Shown here piece after piece: positions 8,296-16,800 of a stretch of DNA of 64,000 nucleotides (positions within the stretch are counted from its first letter, which is position 1; each line of letters starts with the position of its first letter). The position numbers and the translations under genes are program-made. Under the pieces are notes generated by a model. It made no database searches. It saw only the letters and a program-made list of their open reading frames with translations, and was not told where the DNA came from. This DNA comes from Paenibacillus silviterrae (GTDB lineage Bacteria; Bacillota; Bacilli; Paenibacillales; NBRC-103111), in NCBI RefSeq assembly GCF_030167925.1, contig NZ_JASKUT010000002.1:1178001-1242000 (forward strand), written 5' to 3'.

Positions 8296-10173
8296 TTAAG
8301 GTGTCGTATAAATAAGGGGCTGTGGTGACGCAGCCATACCGGTGCCAAGATAGTAGCTTGTGTGAGGCGGCTGGTTGTAGGCGACGTTTTGCCATGCGAT
8401 ACCGAGGCGGTAAACCGGATCATGCATCAGCGTATGGATCTTGGTGCTGGTGACGTCCGTGGTCGTATAAAGCCTTAGAGCATTACTGTCCGTCGTTCTC
8501 CAAATCACTTCTTCACGCCAATCCCCCAGAAGATCAGCCTGGAGAGAAGGATTGCCTTTTGTGCTGTTGTTAGAGCTTGTGCCTGTAGCTGTGAGTAGTC
8601 TTGTCAACGAGTTGTTCGAATAGTTCCACTTGTCGATTTTCCCTGTTCCGCCGGTATGGTCCAGAAGCTCACGGGACAAGTCACCGTCCCACCAGATGGC
8701 GAAATTAATGGAGCCCGGATTGGAGCTGCTGATTTGCGTGCCTGTTACGGTATGAAGACCAACGCCTGACGCCCAGAGCTCTGTCCCTTTGTAGCGGGGA
8801 TCGATATCGGCGGCCAAGCCGCGACCGGTATCCGCACCGGTATTTTTGCCCCAGAGCACTTGCCCGGTCTTGGCATCGTGTATTTCGGCGCCATATTGTG
8901 CGGAGGTGCTCTCATGAACCCCGAACACTTCCAAACCCGGACGATCCGGATCCAAATCGCTGAGATGCATAGCATCCCCGTGACCGAGCCCCGTGTTGTA
9001 CAGCTTCGCACCGTTATCGTCAATCCCCAGAGAGCCGTAATGAATTTCGTCTTTGCCGTCACCGTCGGTGTCCGCCACACTGAGATTGTGATTGCCTTGA
9101 CCCGCTGTTCCGGTATTGGTGGAGCTATTGCTATCAAATGTCCACCTTCTGGTTAGGGTGCCGTTGCGCCAGTCGTAAGCCACGAGTACAGTACGGGTGT
9201 AGTAGCCGCGCGCCATGACAATGCTCGGGCGAACGCCGTCCAAATAAGCGACCCCGGCCAGGAAACGGTCGACTCGGTTGCCGTAGCTGTCGCCCCAGCT
9301 GGATACGGTGCCTCTTGGGGGTTCGTAGGCGGCAGTCGTAAGCGCCTTACCCGTTTGACCGGAAAAAACCGTCAAATACTCGGGACCGCTCAGGATATAA
9401 CCGCTGGAATTGCGGTAATCCGCACTTCCGTTCCCAATCGTAACACCCGTACCGTCGATGGTGCCGTCAGCTGTTTTGCACACAACCTCCGCTTTGCCGT
9501 CCCCGTCAAAATCATAGACTAGGAACTGAGTGTAGTGGGCGCCCGCCCGAATGTTTCTTCCAAGGTCGATTCTCTAGAGGCGCGTTCCGTTCATCTTATA
9601 TGCATCCAGATAGACATTCCCTGTATAACCGGATTGGGAATTATCCTTGGAATTGGACGGGTCCCATTTTAGAACGATTTCATATTCGCCGTCTCCGTCC
9701 AGGTCGCCTACGCTTGCGTCGTTGGCGCTATAAGTATAGGCTACGCCGTCCGGCGTCGTACCTCCGGCAGGCTTTTGAATAGGGATGTCCTTGTAATTGG
9801 TTCCCCATACGGAAGCGGCAGGGGAAGCCGTTTGTTCCACGCCGTTCACAATGGCACGGACTGTATAGCTGGAGCTGGCGGTGCCGGCTGCATCCTGATA
9901 ATTGGTGCTGTTTGTAATCGGAGTAGAATTGACCTTCGTACCGTTTCGGTACAAATTAAAGGAAACCGCACTGGATTCCGTACCAAGCAATCGCCAACTG
10001 ATGTAAACGCCCGTATCGGTCTTTACCGCCACGACTCCTCGGCTCAGCTTCTCCGCTTGACGCGCCGATGCGGCCCATGCGGCCTGCTCAGGGATGAAGC
10101 ACGATGCGATTATAGAGGCAGCAAGTACAAGCGTAGCGGCCCTTCGCAGCTTACTTTGCGTGTTGTTACCCAT
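8296..10173 (-). pseudogene. Rhamnogalacturonan endolyase, PL11 (YesW-like), interrupted by an in-frame TAG
   Basis: PL11 lyases cleave the rhamnogalacturonan I backbone by beta-elimination. The 5' part (10173-9574, 199 aa) has a signal peptide (basic MGNNTQSKLRR, hydrophobic core, AWA-A site), the ROXANE-like LSRGVVAVKTDTGVYISWRL opening and the first Ca-binding DGDGEYEIVLKWDPSNSKDN motif. It ends KMNGTRL-TAG. The same frame continues without further stops to 8296: RIDLGRNIRAG, YDFDGDGKAEVVCKTADGT, DTDGDGKDEIHYGS, DWREEVIWRT and SYYLGTG. The stop sits exactly where PL11 proteins have Trp in a LWRIDLG motif, so TGG to TAG explains it. Restored length is 625 aa, equal to YesW-type lyases. GGAGG precedes the ATG. 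Either a genuine nonsense mutation or a sequence error; the second fragment (ATG at 9483) alone lacks the export signal. Confidence 0.88.
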
Positions 10174-10243
10174 TCATAATTTCCTCCAATCGATTAATGT
10201 AGGGAAGCACAAATATAGATGTCTCATTTCCTCCTTTCTTTAA

Positions 10244-10257
10244 TGAATACGCTTACT
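10244..10257 (-). promoter_or_regulatory. cre-like site upstream of the PL11 gene
   Basis: TGAATACGCTTACT fits 12 of 14 positions of the CcpA-binding cre consensus. It lies about 70 bp before the PL11 start codon, so catabolite repression is plausible. Confidence 0.4.
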
Positions 10258-10446
10258 TAATTTTGGAAGCTGCATTGCTGATTGGTTGAACACCATATCG
10301 GCTTCCCTAAGAAGATCTTATTTGATTCCGTATGGTAAAATAAACCAAATAAACCGATATGATTGTTCAAAAATCAGTGATTTCTTTTATTCACCATTAA
10401 TGTTATATATTTCATATTTTAATCGGAGCTCTTCCTATCACGCGTA

Positions 10447-10480
10447 CAAAAAACCTCCAAACGCGATGGCGATTTGGAGG
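10447..10480 (-). terminator. Terminator of the DUF2249-DUF59 operon
   Basis: On the minus strand CCTCCAAA / TTTGGAGG with an inner CGC-catc-GCG stem is followed by TTTTTTG. It starts 40 bases past the DUF59 stop codon. The rest of the 10174-10519 gap is AT-rich and shows only the PL11 upstream region. Confidence 0.85.
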
Positions 10481-10519
10481 CAGAGGGGCAGCATTTAACG
10501 ATCCGCGTGAAATTTTTAC

Positions 10520-10825
10520 TCAAGCATTCAATTGAGCTCTAGCCGCTTCAGTCATCATTTCGGGAGACCAGCGCGGTTCCCAGACAAGCTCCACCTTTAC
10601 ACCTTTTATATCCTTCATCCCTTCTAAAGCCCGTCTAACTCCTCCTACGATCGTATCATGCAGGGGACAGCCTGGTGTTGTCAGCGTCATACGGATAGCC
10701 ACATCTCCATCGGATACGTCAATACGGTAAATTAAGCCCAGGTCCAAAATGTTGACCCCTAGCTCCGGATCAAGTACCAGCTTCAAATGCTCACGAATAT
10801 GCTCGGCAGTAGCTAGTGTATCCAT
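10520..10825 (-). CDS. DUF59 (MIP18/SufT-like) metal-sulfur cluster protein
   Basis: A 101-aa DUF59 protein. The family helps assemble or deliver iron-sulfur clusters. The characteristic LDPELGVNILDLGLIY and MTLTTPGCPLHDTI motifs are intact, including the conserved Cys of PGCPL. The ATG at 10825 is preferred because GGGAG stands 8 bases before it; an in-frame GTG three codons earlier overlaps that site. It is the last gene of a four-gene operon, 14 bases after the oxidase-like membrane protein, so it may mature a metal centre of its partners. It differs from SufT in lacking an extra N-terminal domain. Confidence 0.88.
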   Translation of the reverse strand: MDTLATAEHIREHLKLVLDPELGVNILDLGLIYRIDVSDGDVAIRMTLTTPGCPLHDTIVGGVRRALEGMKDIKGVKVELVWEPRWSPEMMTEAARAQLNA

Positions 10826-10839
10826 ACAAATCACTCCCG

Positions 10840-12072
10840 TTATCTAGTAAATACCTTCACAACCAAACCTATATAAAACAAAGAAAAGAGAGATACTATC
10901 GAAATTCCGGCTGCTGCAGCTTGGGTGATTGAAAAGCCCATCCCAAGGATAGCGATGCAGAGGCCCAAGGCCATACCAAGCATGCCTCTATGCACAAGCT
11001 TTTCATCGATCATATCTGACATCACCGGTATATCCGGTTTGCCTGCTTGAGGACCATATTTATACGTCCACCAAAGGAAGGGTACGATTTTGGACAGATA
11101 CCCTAGAATCGTCATGGCGACCCAGCCCCACAGGTAGACCCATCCGGCAAGAAGCACCCAAGTTGAGCTCCATAAATGCTCCGGTGAAATCAACCATACA
11201 ATAAAGATGCAGAGGGAGAATACAAATAAAACCCGAGTACACCAAATGGTCCATAAAATTCCTCGGCCCGGCATAGGCTTATGGCGATGCTTCCGGATCT
11301 CGACGATATAATGGTCATAAACGAATAGAGCGGTAACTAACAGAACAATACTTACTCCCATAAAAAATGTGTGGAGCTGCAAAAGAAAGGTGACGGCCCC
11401 CAAAAGGACACCGGCATTCCAAAGGCAGGTAATTACGTGCTGTGGCCTCTCAGCAGCTCCATGAGACAAGTAGAACATAGGAAGCATTTTGTAGCTAAAG
11501 CCTGTAATCAGGAGTCCGAACCAGCCAAGCGTCCCCACCCAGATGTGCGCAGAGAGCAGCTGCTCGTACACCTCTCCCCACAGGTTAAAAGCGAAATTCA
11601 ATCCCATCGCGGTGCCGAGCACTCCCGTAAGCACCAAATAACCTATGGAGCACGCCGTGCTCACCGTGATGGGATTCCACTGCTTTGCGCCACGCAAAGT
11701 ATGACCCACATTCCAAGCAAACAGCAGAATCCCTATGAACGTTATGGAAGCGCCGACTGCAATCCAACCCGTATTCACACGGAGAAACCCTTTGAGAAGA
11801 AGAATCGACCCTAATGTAAAAAACGTGTAATGAACATATCCTAGCATCCGACTGTGAATTCTTCTTTGCAATACGACATCGATGAGCTGATACACAGCCC
11901 CCATCGCGATCATGGTTGCCCAATCCAGCACGAGCAGATGAATTCGAAACCAGCCGTCGGGATTCCGCGGCGGCTCCACAACCCATGCCCCGAAGGTAAA
12001 TAAAGATAATAGGTGGAACAAGACGAAGCTAATGACGCCGGTTGCGATAAACAGCAGCGGTAGTCGTATCAT
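10840..12072 (-). CDS. Multi-pass membrane protein, heme-copper oxidase subunit I / NnrS-like
   Basis: A 410-aa protein with about 12 hydrophobic segments. His residues sit at membrane positions typical of heme ligands: WFRIHLLVLDWATM, LGYVHYTFFT and LLSAHIWVGTLGWFGLLITG. The layout resembles the cbb3-type subunit I-like and NnrS-like proteins that accompany DUF2249 genes in Bacillales and are linked to nitric oxide or low-oxygen metabolism. The start at 12072 has GGAGAG 6 bases upstream and keeps a 22-bp gap to the previous gene; the longer frame to 12150 would overlap it. Neighbouring DUF2249 genes and a perfect Fnr box upstream support anaerobic expression. The copper-site and active-site Tyr pattern of a true oxidase is not evident, so catalysis is unproven. 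Confidence 0.7.
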   Translation of the reverse strand: MIRLPLLFIATGVISFVLFHLLSLFTFGAWVVEPPRNPDGWFRIHLLVLDWATMIAMGAVYQLIDVVLQRRIHSRMLGYVHYTFFTLGSILLLKGFLRVNTGWIAVGASITFIGILLFAWNVGHTLRGAKQWNPITVSTACSIGYLVLTGVLGTAMGLNFAFNLWGEVYEQLLSAHIWVGTLGWFGLLITGFSYKMLPMFYLSHGAAERPQHVITCLWNAGVLLGAVTFLLQLHTFFMGVSIVLLVTALFVYDHYIVEIRKHRHKPMPGRGILWTIWCTRVLFVFSLCIFIVWLISPEHLWSSTWVLLAGWVYLWGWVAMTILGYLSKIVPFLWWTYKYGPQAGKPDIPVMSDMIDEKLVHRGMLGMALGLCIAILGMGFSITQAAAAGISIVSLFSLFYIGLVVKVFTR

Positions 12073-12094
12073 GGCCGCTCTCCTTCCATACAAG

Positions 12095-12319
12095 CTAACG
12101 CTTGGTAATGGTGATGATTGCGGAACCGTCTTCCCGGGAGTCAACCGCATAGTCGTATTTCAAGCTCCTCAGCTCCTCAATCAGAAACATGGGGACACGA
12201 TCGTTGTGGATGATCACCTGTCCCCCCCTATCCATCTCTTTAAGCGCTTGGAGTGTCCGCATCATCGGTTCAGGAGGCTGCAGCCCCCTGTTATCCAGTT
12301 CAATTACTCTATTGTTCAT
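12095..12319 (-). CDS. DUF2249 domain protein (short)
   Basis: A 74-aa TusA/SirA-like fold protein of the DUF2249 family: VIELDNRGLQPPEPMMRTLQAL at the N-terminus and VDSREDGSAIITITKR at the end. GAGGAGG lies 9 bases before the ATG, which overlaps the stop of the upstream DUF2249 gene by 11 bases, so the two are translationally coupled. No Cys of the TusA sulfur carrier is present. It is the second gene of the Fnr-box operon. Role unknown; in other genomes the family goes with nitrosative-stress genes. Confidence 0.8.
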   Translation of the reverse strand: MNNRVIELDNRGLQPPEPMMRTLQALKEMDRGGQVIIHNDRVPMFLIEELRSLKYDYAVDSREDGSAIITITKR

Positions 12320-12638
12320 CGACTGCCGCCTCCTCTACGTGTTCGGCAAATGCCCGCAAGGACAACGACGCCAGCCTCACCTGTGCCTCTTTCCCTTTGG
12401 CAAACGCTGCGATCCAATGATCCTCCGCTTGTTCTTCTACCTTATGCGTATAGCCTTTGGTTTTCATAAACCCTAAGAGAGGGGTCGGCTTAAAGGTAGC
12501 ATGCAAAACGAATAGTTCGTTCGGCTCCAGTGAATCCACTGCATTCATAATTTGTTTAAACGGCTCCAGCTTTTGTCTTAAGTAAGGCCTAACGTCAAGC
12601 TCCACAATTTGTCCCATTCTCTTCATTCCCTTCATCAC
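12309..12638 (-). CDS. DUF2249 domain protein (long)
   Basis: A protein of up to 109 aa. VELDVRPYLRQKLEPFKQIMNAV and LFVLHATFKPTPLLGFMKTKGY are DUF2249 hallmarks. Several in-frame ATGs crowd the start (codons 1, 2, 5 and 8); AAGGG lies 9 bases before codon 8 (12617), which begins MGQIVELDVRPY and would be the shortest natural form, so the N-terminus is uncertain by seven residues. First gene of the operon, about 100 bp downstream of an Fnr-type palindrome. Together with the short DUF2249 it forms a paralogous pair. Confidence 0.8.
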   Translation of the reverse strand: MMKGMKRMGQIVELDVRPYLRQKLEPFKQIMNAVDSLEPNELFVLHATFKPTPLLGFMKTKGYTHKVEEQAEDHWIAAFAKGKEAQVRLASLSLRAFAEHVEEAAVDEQ

Positions 12639-12737
12639 TGGCGACCATATTTACCTGCGTAGTACATCTGCCTGAATCTTCTCATGAGAATGTTTATCAG
12701 CTACAAATACAGTGTAAGGGATTATCAGAAGCAGCTG

Positions 12738-12753
12738 TGTGATTGCAGTCACA
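12738..12753 (-). promoter_or_regulatory. Fnr/Crp-type operator
   Basis: TGTGATTGCAGTCACA is a perfect TGTGA-N6-TCACA palindrome, the consensus of Bacillus Fnr. A TACACT -10-like hexamer lies at 12716-12711 on the minus strand; the implied start near 12705 puts the palindrome centre at about -40.5, the position of a class II activator site for the DUF2249 operon. Confidence 0.7.
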
Positions 12754-12806
12754 AGTGGATAAGCTAATGGGAAAATCATGCTCGTCTGCCTTCGGTCACA
12801 ACGAAA

Positions 12807-12853
12807 AAGGACTGCGCTTCAAGTAAATTGGATCCACTTAAAGGACAGCCCTT
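12807..12853 (-). terminator. Terminator of the DUF2325 gene
   Basis: On the minus strand the arms AAGGGCTGTCCTTTAAGT and ACTTGAAGCGCAGTCCTT pair over 17 of 18 positions (three wobbles), followed by TTTTTC. A weaker hairpin AAAAGCC / GGCTTTT with a T-run lies just upstream (about 12868-12900). Confidence 0.8.
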
Positions 12854-12920
12854 GTTCATAAAGAAAAAAAGCCGAAGGAATAGCACCCAGGCTTTTATAT
12901 GTAAGCATATGTTCGATGCA

Positions 12921-13217
12921 TTACCCTACCATGCGTATCGCCTTATCCAAGGCTCCGGTAGCCCCGAAGCCGTCATGATAGCCGATTTTCTTTCCCAGCT
13001 TATCCGCCAGCTCCCGGACGGCCCACATCGAAGAATGCTTAATGGCGCCTTTTAGAACGATTATGACATCCGCTCTGTTGATCATGTGCATGAAATGGCG
13101 CTCTACCGAGCCCCCGCCGGTCTTACCGTTATGATGCTCGACAATAACGCCCCGCTTTTGACCCAGCTTCTTGAATGTGTCCGTTTGACTACCTCCAATG
13201 ATCACCACGGTTTTCAT
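12921..13217 (-). CDS. DUF2325 domain protein
   Basis: A 98-aa protein that is wholly a DUF2325 domain: VVIIGGSQTDTFKKLGQKRG, HHNGKTGGGSVERHF, ADVIIVLKGAIKHSSMWAVRELA and a C-terminal KAIRMVG. The GGS and N-x-H positions suggest a Rossmann-like metal or nucleotide site, but no activity is established. A run of purines with GGGGGAAC lies before the ATG. The 13218-13392 gap holds a very AT-rich segment (13261-13279 resembles a Fur box in 14 of 19 positions), which may be its promoter region. It is separated from the downstream operon by terminators. Confidence 0.85.
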   Translation of the reverse strand: MKTVVIIGGSQTDTFKKLGQKRGVIVEHHNGKTGGGSVERHFMHMINRADVIIVLKGAIKHSSMWAVRELADKLGKKIGYHDGFGATGALDKAIRMVG

Positions 13218-13342
13218 GCCTTGTTCCCCCTAACCATAAATATGAGTCACTTACTATTATCATAATCATAATTATAATAATGTCAATCAGTTTAGTTGGA
13301 ATTAATGAAGAGAATGAATGGATAAGTGAAAAAACTAAAACA

Positions 13343-13366
13343 GGCCACTGCTCCTACGCAGTAGCC
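13343..13366 (-). terminator. Terminator of the UlaG-like gene
   Basis: Minus-strand stem GGCTACTGC / GCAGTGGCC (9 bp, one wobble) with a 6-base loop, followed by TGTTTTAGTTTTTT. It lies 26 bases past the stop of the metallo-hydrolase gene. Confidence 0.88.
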
Positions 13367-13392
13367 CATCGATTTTAGATATGTATTATCGG

Positions 13393-14271
13393 TTATTCCG
13401 CACCTTCGAGACGCTCCCTTACATACAGCAGCCTCTCTCCTACAGCCATCATCTTAAACTTCTGTTCAGGGTATTCGCGAAGCAAATAATCTACAAAGTA
13501 AGAAGGATTGTCCGCGTTGAATGGGAAGACATCATAATGCATCGGAATCACTAAGTCCGCCTCCATGGCCACGGCAAGATCCGCCGCGTCACGGAAGCCA
13601 AGATTGCCGACGATGTCCATCTGGCTGCGCTTCACGTCACGGCCGTTAATCGGCAGAAGCGCTACATCGATTCGGCAAGCTTTGAGCCGGTCCGCCAGTC
13701 CCGAATAGCCGATCGTATCCCCTGCATGATAGAGTGTAATTCCGCCCATTCGCACAACGTATCCCAAATAAGGATAATTCCCATCCGGATCCACATCGAA
13801 TTCTTCGTGCATACACGGGATCGATTCAACCTCCATAGCTCCCAAACGCAGCGTCTCATGGGCAGTGGCCCCAATGATACGTTCGGACTCGATACCACAT
13901 TGCAGTAGTAAACGAACGATGGGTGCCGGACAAATAAACATCGTATGCCGTGCCGCGCTGTGAATGGCTCTCAGTGTTATCGGATCCAAGTGATCCCCGT
14001 GGTGATGACTCACGAAGACATAATTCGCATGAGATATTCTAGCCGGATCCAACGGCGGAGCGAACGATCGCTTCCACAAGGAATCCGATTCGTCCTCCAC
14101 GGTGATACCCGAAAGAAAAGGGTCGAAGTAACATACGATACCTGCCCCTTTAACAACCACCGATTCCTGCCCCAAATGCCAAATGGCTACTGCATCGTCA
14201 GGCACGACGGTGTTTTCAATCTGCTGAAGCAGCTGCTCTCCTTCACGGTAAACTTTACGTGTTTTTTGCAT
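13393..14271 (-). CDS. MBL-fold metallo-hydrolase, UlaG-like
   Basis: A 292-aa cytoplasmic metallo-beta-lactamase-fold protein. The zinc motif is HHHGDH (residues 89-94), followed by IPCMHEEFDVDPDG, LYHAGDTIGY (metal-bridging Asp) and VIPMHYDVFPFN (last metal His). These fit the UlaG/L-ascorbate-6-phosphate lactonase branch rather than glyoxalase II or RNase J. The natural substrate is probably a sugar-acid lactone, but many UlaG relatives have other roles. AAAGGAG lies 10 bases before the ATG. It is monocistronic with its own terminator, and not linked to a ulaA-C transporter here. Confidence 0.85.
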   Translation of the reverse strand: MQKTRKVYREGEQLLQQIENTVVPDDAVAIWHLGQESVVVKGAGIVCYFDPFLSGITVEDESDSLWKRSFAPPLDPARISHANYVFVSHHHGDHLDPITLRAIHSAARHTMFICPAPIVRLLLQCGIESERIIGATAHETLRLGAMEVESIPCMHEEFDVDPDGNYPYLGYVVRMGGITLYHAGDTIGYSGLADRLKACRIDVALLPINGRDVKRSQMDIVGNLGFRDAADLAVAMEADLVIPMHYDVFPFNADNPSYFVDYLLREYPEQKFKMMAVGERLLYVRERLEGAE

Positions 14272-14455
14272 TAGCGCTCTCTCCTTTGCGCGGTTCTTAT
14301 TGTGGAAACGGAAGCTTTAAAGGTCGAATTCGCCTTTTACTCTCTACTTGTATAGTTCGCCTAAGAAGAGGAAGATTCCTCCTTTCGTTAGCGTCATCCA
14401 CTCCGCAGCCGTTTCGGGGATCCAACGAACGATTGACATCAGACGTAATGAAAAA

Positions 14456-14494
14456 TCACCTTCCTCAGAGCTGGATCGGCTCAAAAGAAGGTGA
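14456..14494. terminator. Bidirectional terminator after the GH43-CBM6 gene
   Basis: TCACCTTC / GAAGGTGA arms enclose a GAGC / GCTC stem, with T-rich sequence on either side (TTTTTC on the minus strand, TTTTTTC on the plus). It lies 9 bases beyond the stop at 14503. The remaining 14272-14455 stretch shows nothing recognisable. Confidence 0.75.
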
Positions 14495-14502
14495 ATTTTT
14501 TC

Positions 14503-16800
14503 TTATTCCGCAGGAATCGGCTTCACAGTGAAGTTGTCGAGTAAGCTCTCGCTATTGAAGCTTCTTACGCCTACATTGCCGTGAGTGAAGGCCGTCTCGC
14601 TGCGATCCATGTAATCAATAAGAGGCGTTGCCATATCTCCGACGTAAACCTGAATCCTGGTTCCTTTTGCAACGATTTTTAAATGCTGCCATGTACCAGG
14701 CAAACCGGGTAGCGCCTTTCCGGTCAAATACTGGAAGTCGTAATTGAATTTGCCCAAATGCACGCCGTCAGGAGCCAGATACGCGATATATCCTTGTAGG
14801 AAATCATTTCTGTTCTGATTCAGTTCCGTCCCGTCAGCCGGATTGTTCACTCGGAACAGGATACCCGCGTTGCCATCCTTCTGCGTATTGGCGCTTATTT
14901 GGATATCCGTCTCAACCACATAGTCCGACCAGGTACTGTCACCGATGACCGCTTTCGGAAACCCGTTCGCTCCGGATTTATATACGCCCGGTTTGGGAAC
15001 GACGGGATCATTGTGAATACGGAAGCTGTAAAAATCAAACTCGCCGGTTACGATTTCCGCTTTGATGGTATGGTCGCCTGCTGGAAGGGTGATCCCCTCT
15101 CTCGAGACCGTCTTCCATTCATGAAAACCGCCGGTATTCGGTATATCCATGATCCCTGTAAGGTCGATAGCATCATCCAGCCAAAATCTGACCTTACCGC
15201 CATCCATCCCTGTAGCCACTCTCAAATCAAGCTTATAGGTACCGGCTTCAGTTACCTTGACATTGTATTTCAACCATTCTCCGGTCTGGTTCCATCCCGT
15301 CGTATACCCTTCCGGCAATAAACGAATATCGACGTCATCGGTCCGGTAAAGGCCCCGTATGTTATCGGGCGTATTGTCATGATAGGCCACCCCTTCCCCG
15401 CCGTTCATGTAATCTACGGCAAGAACAGTCCCGGGCAGCGTGCTGAATGCGGCAGTCGGCTGGAAGGAGAGGCTGGCAAAATCGTATTCACCCTTCACGA
15501 TTTCCACTTTGAGCGTATGGTCGCCTTCCGGCAGATTCAAGTCACCCAGCTTTATGTTCTTCCAGTTATTCCAGCCCCCGGTACTCAGGATATCGACGAT
15601 CCCGGTCAAATCGGTCGTATCATCGAGCCAAAGCCGGATCTTGCCTCCGTCTAGTGCCGTTGCGACCCGGACACTGACTTCGTAAGCAGCGGATTCCGCG
15701 ATATGGACGTTATATTTCAGCCACTCGCCGGTCTGGTTCCAGCCTACGTTCCAGCCTCCTTTGGGGTTCACGCGTATGTCCACTCTGTCGTTGCGATACT
15801 GGCCGCCGAGATTGGAAGCCGTATTGTCATGGTAGCCGACACCCTCGCCGCCTGTGTTGTAATGAACAGCTTCCACAACACCCGGTATGGATTTGGGAAC
15901 GTCAAACGATACGAATTTCAATCTCGCAAAGTCATACTCTCCACTGTACGTTTCGAACGTAACCGTATGCTGTCCTTCCGGCAGCTGAAAGGGTCGGGAC
16001 AGTGTCGTTTGCCAGGTGTTCCACGCCCCGGTGGCCGGTATATTCATCACGCCGGTCAGGTCCGTTTGATCGTCCAGCCATATCCGCGCCCCATTCCCGC
16101 TGAACGTTGTTGCCGCCGTGACTTCAACCCTGTACGTTCCGGCACGTTTCACGTCGATGTTATATTTCAGCCATTCACCGGCCTGATTCCAGCCAACATT
16201 CAGCCCGTTGAAATTGGTGTTCGTTCGGATATCGACGGAATCGCTGCGATAGGCTCCCCCGATGTTATCCGGAGTTTTATCATGGTAGCCGACACCTTCA
16301 CCGCCCGTATTGTAAAAAGGCGCTTCAATGATCCCCGGAACCGGCTTGGGGGTGCCGAACGGAGGCGCTTCTCCCGTATCTACCCGCCAGCCCTGCTCGA
16401 ATTTCCTCCACCCGTCATCGTCCCCGTCATTGAAATCATCGGACAGGGCCACCGTTGCAGTGGAACGGCTGAATCTCAGAGAATCCAATTCTACCGAGCC
16501 TTGGCCGGATATCACTTTGAGCTTATGTAAACCCTGCGGAAGCATGACATTCTTAATGACCAGATGTTCCCACTGCTTCTCCCCGCCTGTCGAAGGGAGC
16601 GGCACCATACCCGTCAGCTCGGTGGATTCATCCAGCTCGAGCTTTAGTCTTGCATCGGCTGCCGAAGCATACCTGATGACGACATCATAGGTCCCCGCTT
16701 CGGATACATTGACGTTGTATTGCAAATTCCCCTTCTCGAACGATGAGACGTAATAACTCCCGTCCGAAGCCTTGGCCGTAAGGAGCATATCGTCTTCACG
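14503..16800 (-). CDS. C-terminal part of the GH43 protein: CBM6 array and split laminin-G-like domain (frameshifted)
   Basis: This frame continues the GH43 protein beyond a one-base loss at 16801-16803; it has no credible start of its own, and the out-of-frame open stretch extends to 17055. Modules in order: a degenerate carbohydrate-binding module (GNLQYNVNVSEAGTYDVVIRY), then three clear CBM6 repeats, each with a GEGVxYHDxTxxN opening, VDIR, GWNQ(T/A)GEWLKYN and W/D ligand positions. The three are flanked by two halves of one concanavalin-like module: SDDFNDGDDDGWRKFEQGW before and GVYKSGANGFPKAVIGDSTW to the C-terminus. CBM6 modules bind xylan, arabinan or beta-glucan chains, so the whole protein would be a wall-bound arabinofuranosidase or arabinanase. 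Its close repeats make misassembly a possibility. Confidence 0.8.
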   Translation of the reverse strand, partial: REDDMLLTAKASDGSYYVSSFEKGNLQYNVNVSEAGTYDVVIRYASAADARLKLELDESTELTGMVPLPSTGGEKQWEHLVIKNVMLPQGLHKLKVISGQGSVELDSLRFSRSTATVALSDDFNDGDDDGWRKFEQGWRVDTGEAPPFGTPKPVPGIIEAPFYNTGGEGVGYHDKTPDNIGGAYRSDSVDIRTNTNFNGLNVGWNQAGEWLKYNIDVKRAGTYRVEVTAATTFSGNGARIWLDDQTDLTGVMNIPATGAWNTWQTTLSRPFQLPEGQHTVTFETYSGEYDFARLKFVSFDVPKSIPGVVEAVHYNTGGEGVGYHDNTASNLGGQYRNDRVDIRVNPKGGWNVGWNQTGEWLKYNVHIAESAAYEVSVRVATALDGGKIRLWLDDTTDLTGIVDILSTGGWNNWKNIKLGDLNLPEGDHTLKVEIVKGEYDFASLSFQPTAAFSTLPGTVLAVDYMNGGEGVAYHDNTPDNIRGLYRTDDVDIRLLPEGYTTGWNQTGEWLKYNVKVTEAGTYKLDLRVATGMDGGKVRFWLDDAIDLTGIMDIPNTGGFHEWKTVSREGITLPAGDHTIKAEIVTGEFDFYSFRIHNDPVVPKPGVYKSGANGFPKAVIGDSTWSDYVVETDIQISANTQKDGNAGILFRVNNPADGTELNQNRNDFLQGYIAYLAPDGVHLGKFNYDFQYLTGKALPGLPGTWQHLKIVAKGTRIQVYVGDMATPLIDYMDRSETAFTHGNVGVRSFNSESLLDNFTVKPIPAE

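Noticed and set aside
13261-13279. Fur box upstream of the DUF2325 gene
   Set aside because: Only 14 of 19 positions match and the whole stretch is a simple AT repeat, so chance is a good explanation.
15703-16530. Plus-strand open frame of 275 codons
   Set aside because: Lies opposite the CBM6 repeats and only looks repetitive because they are.
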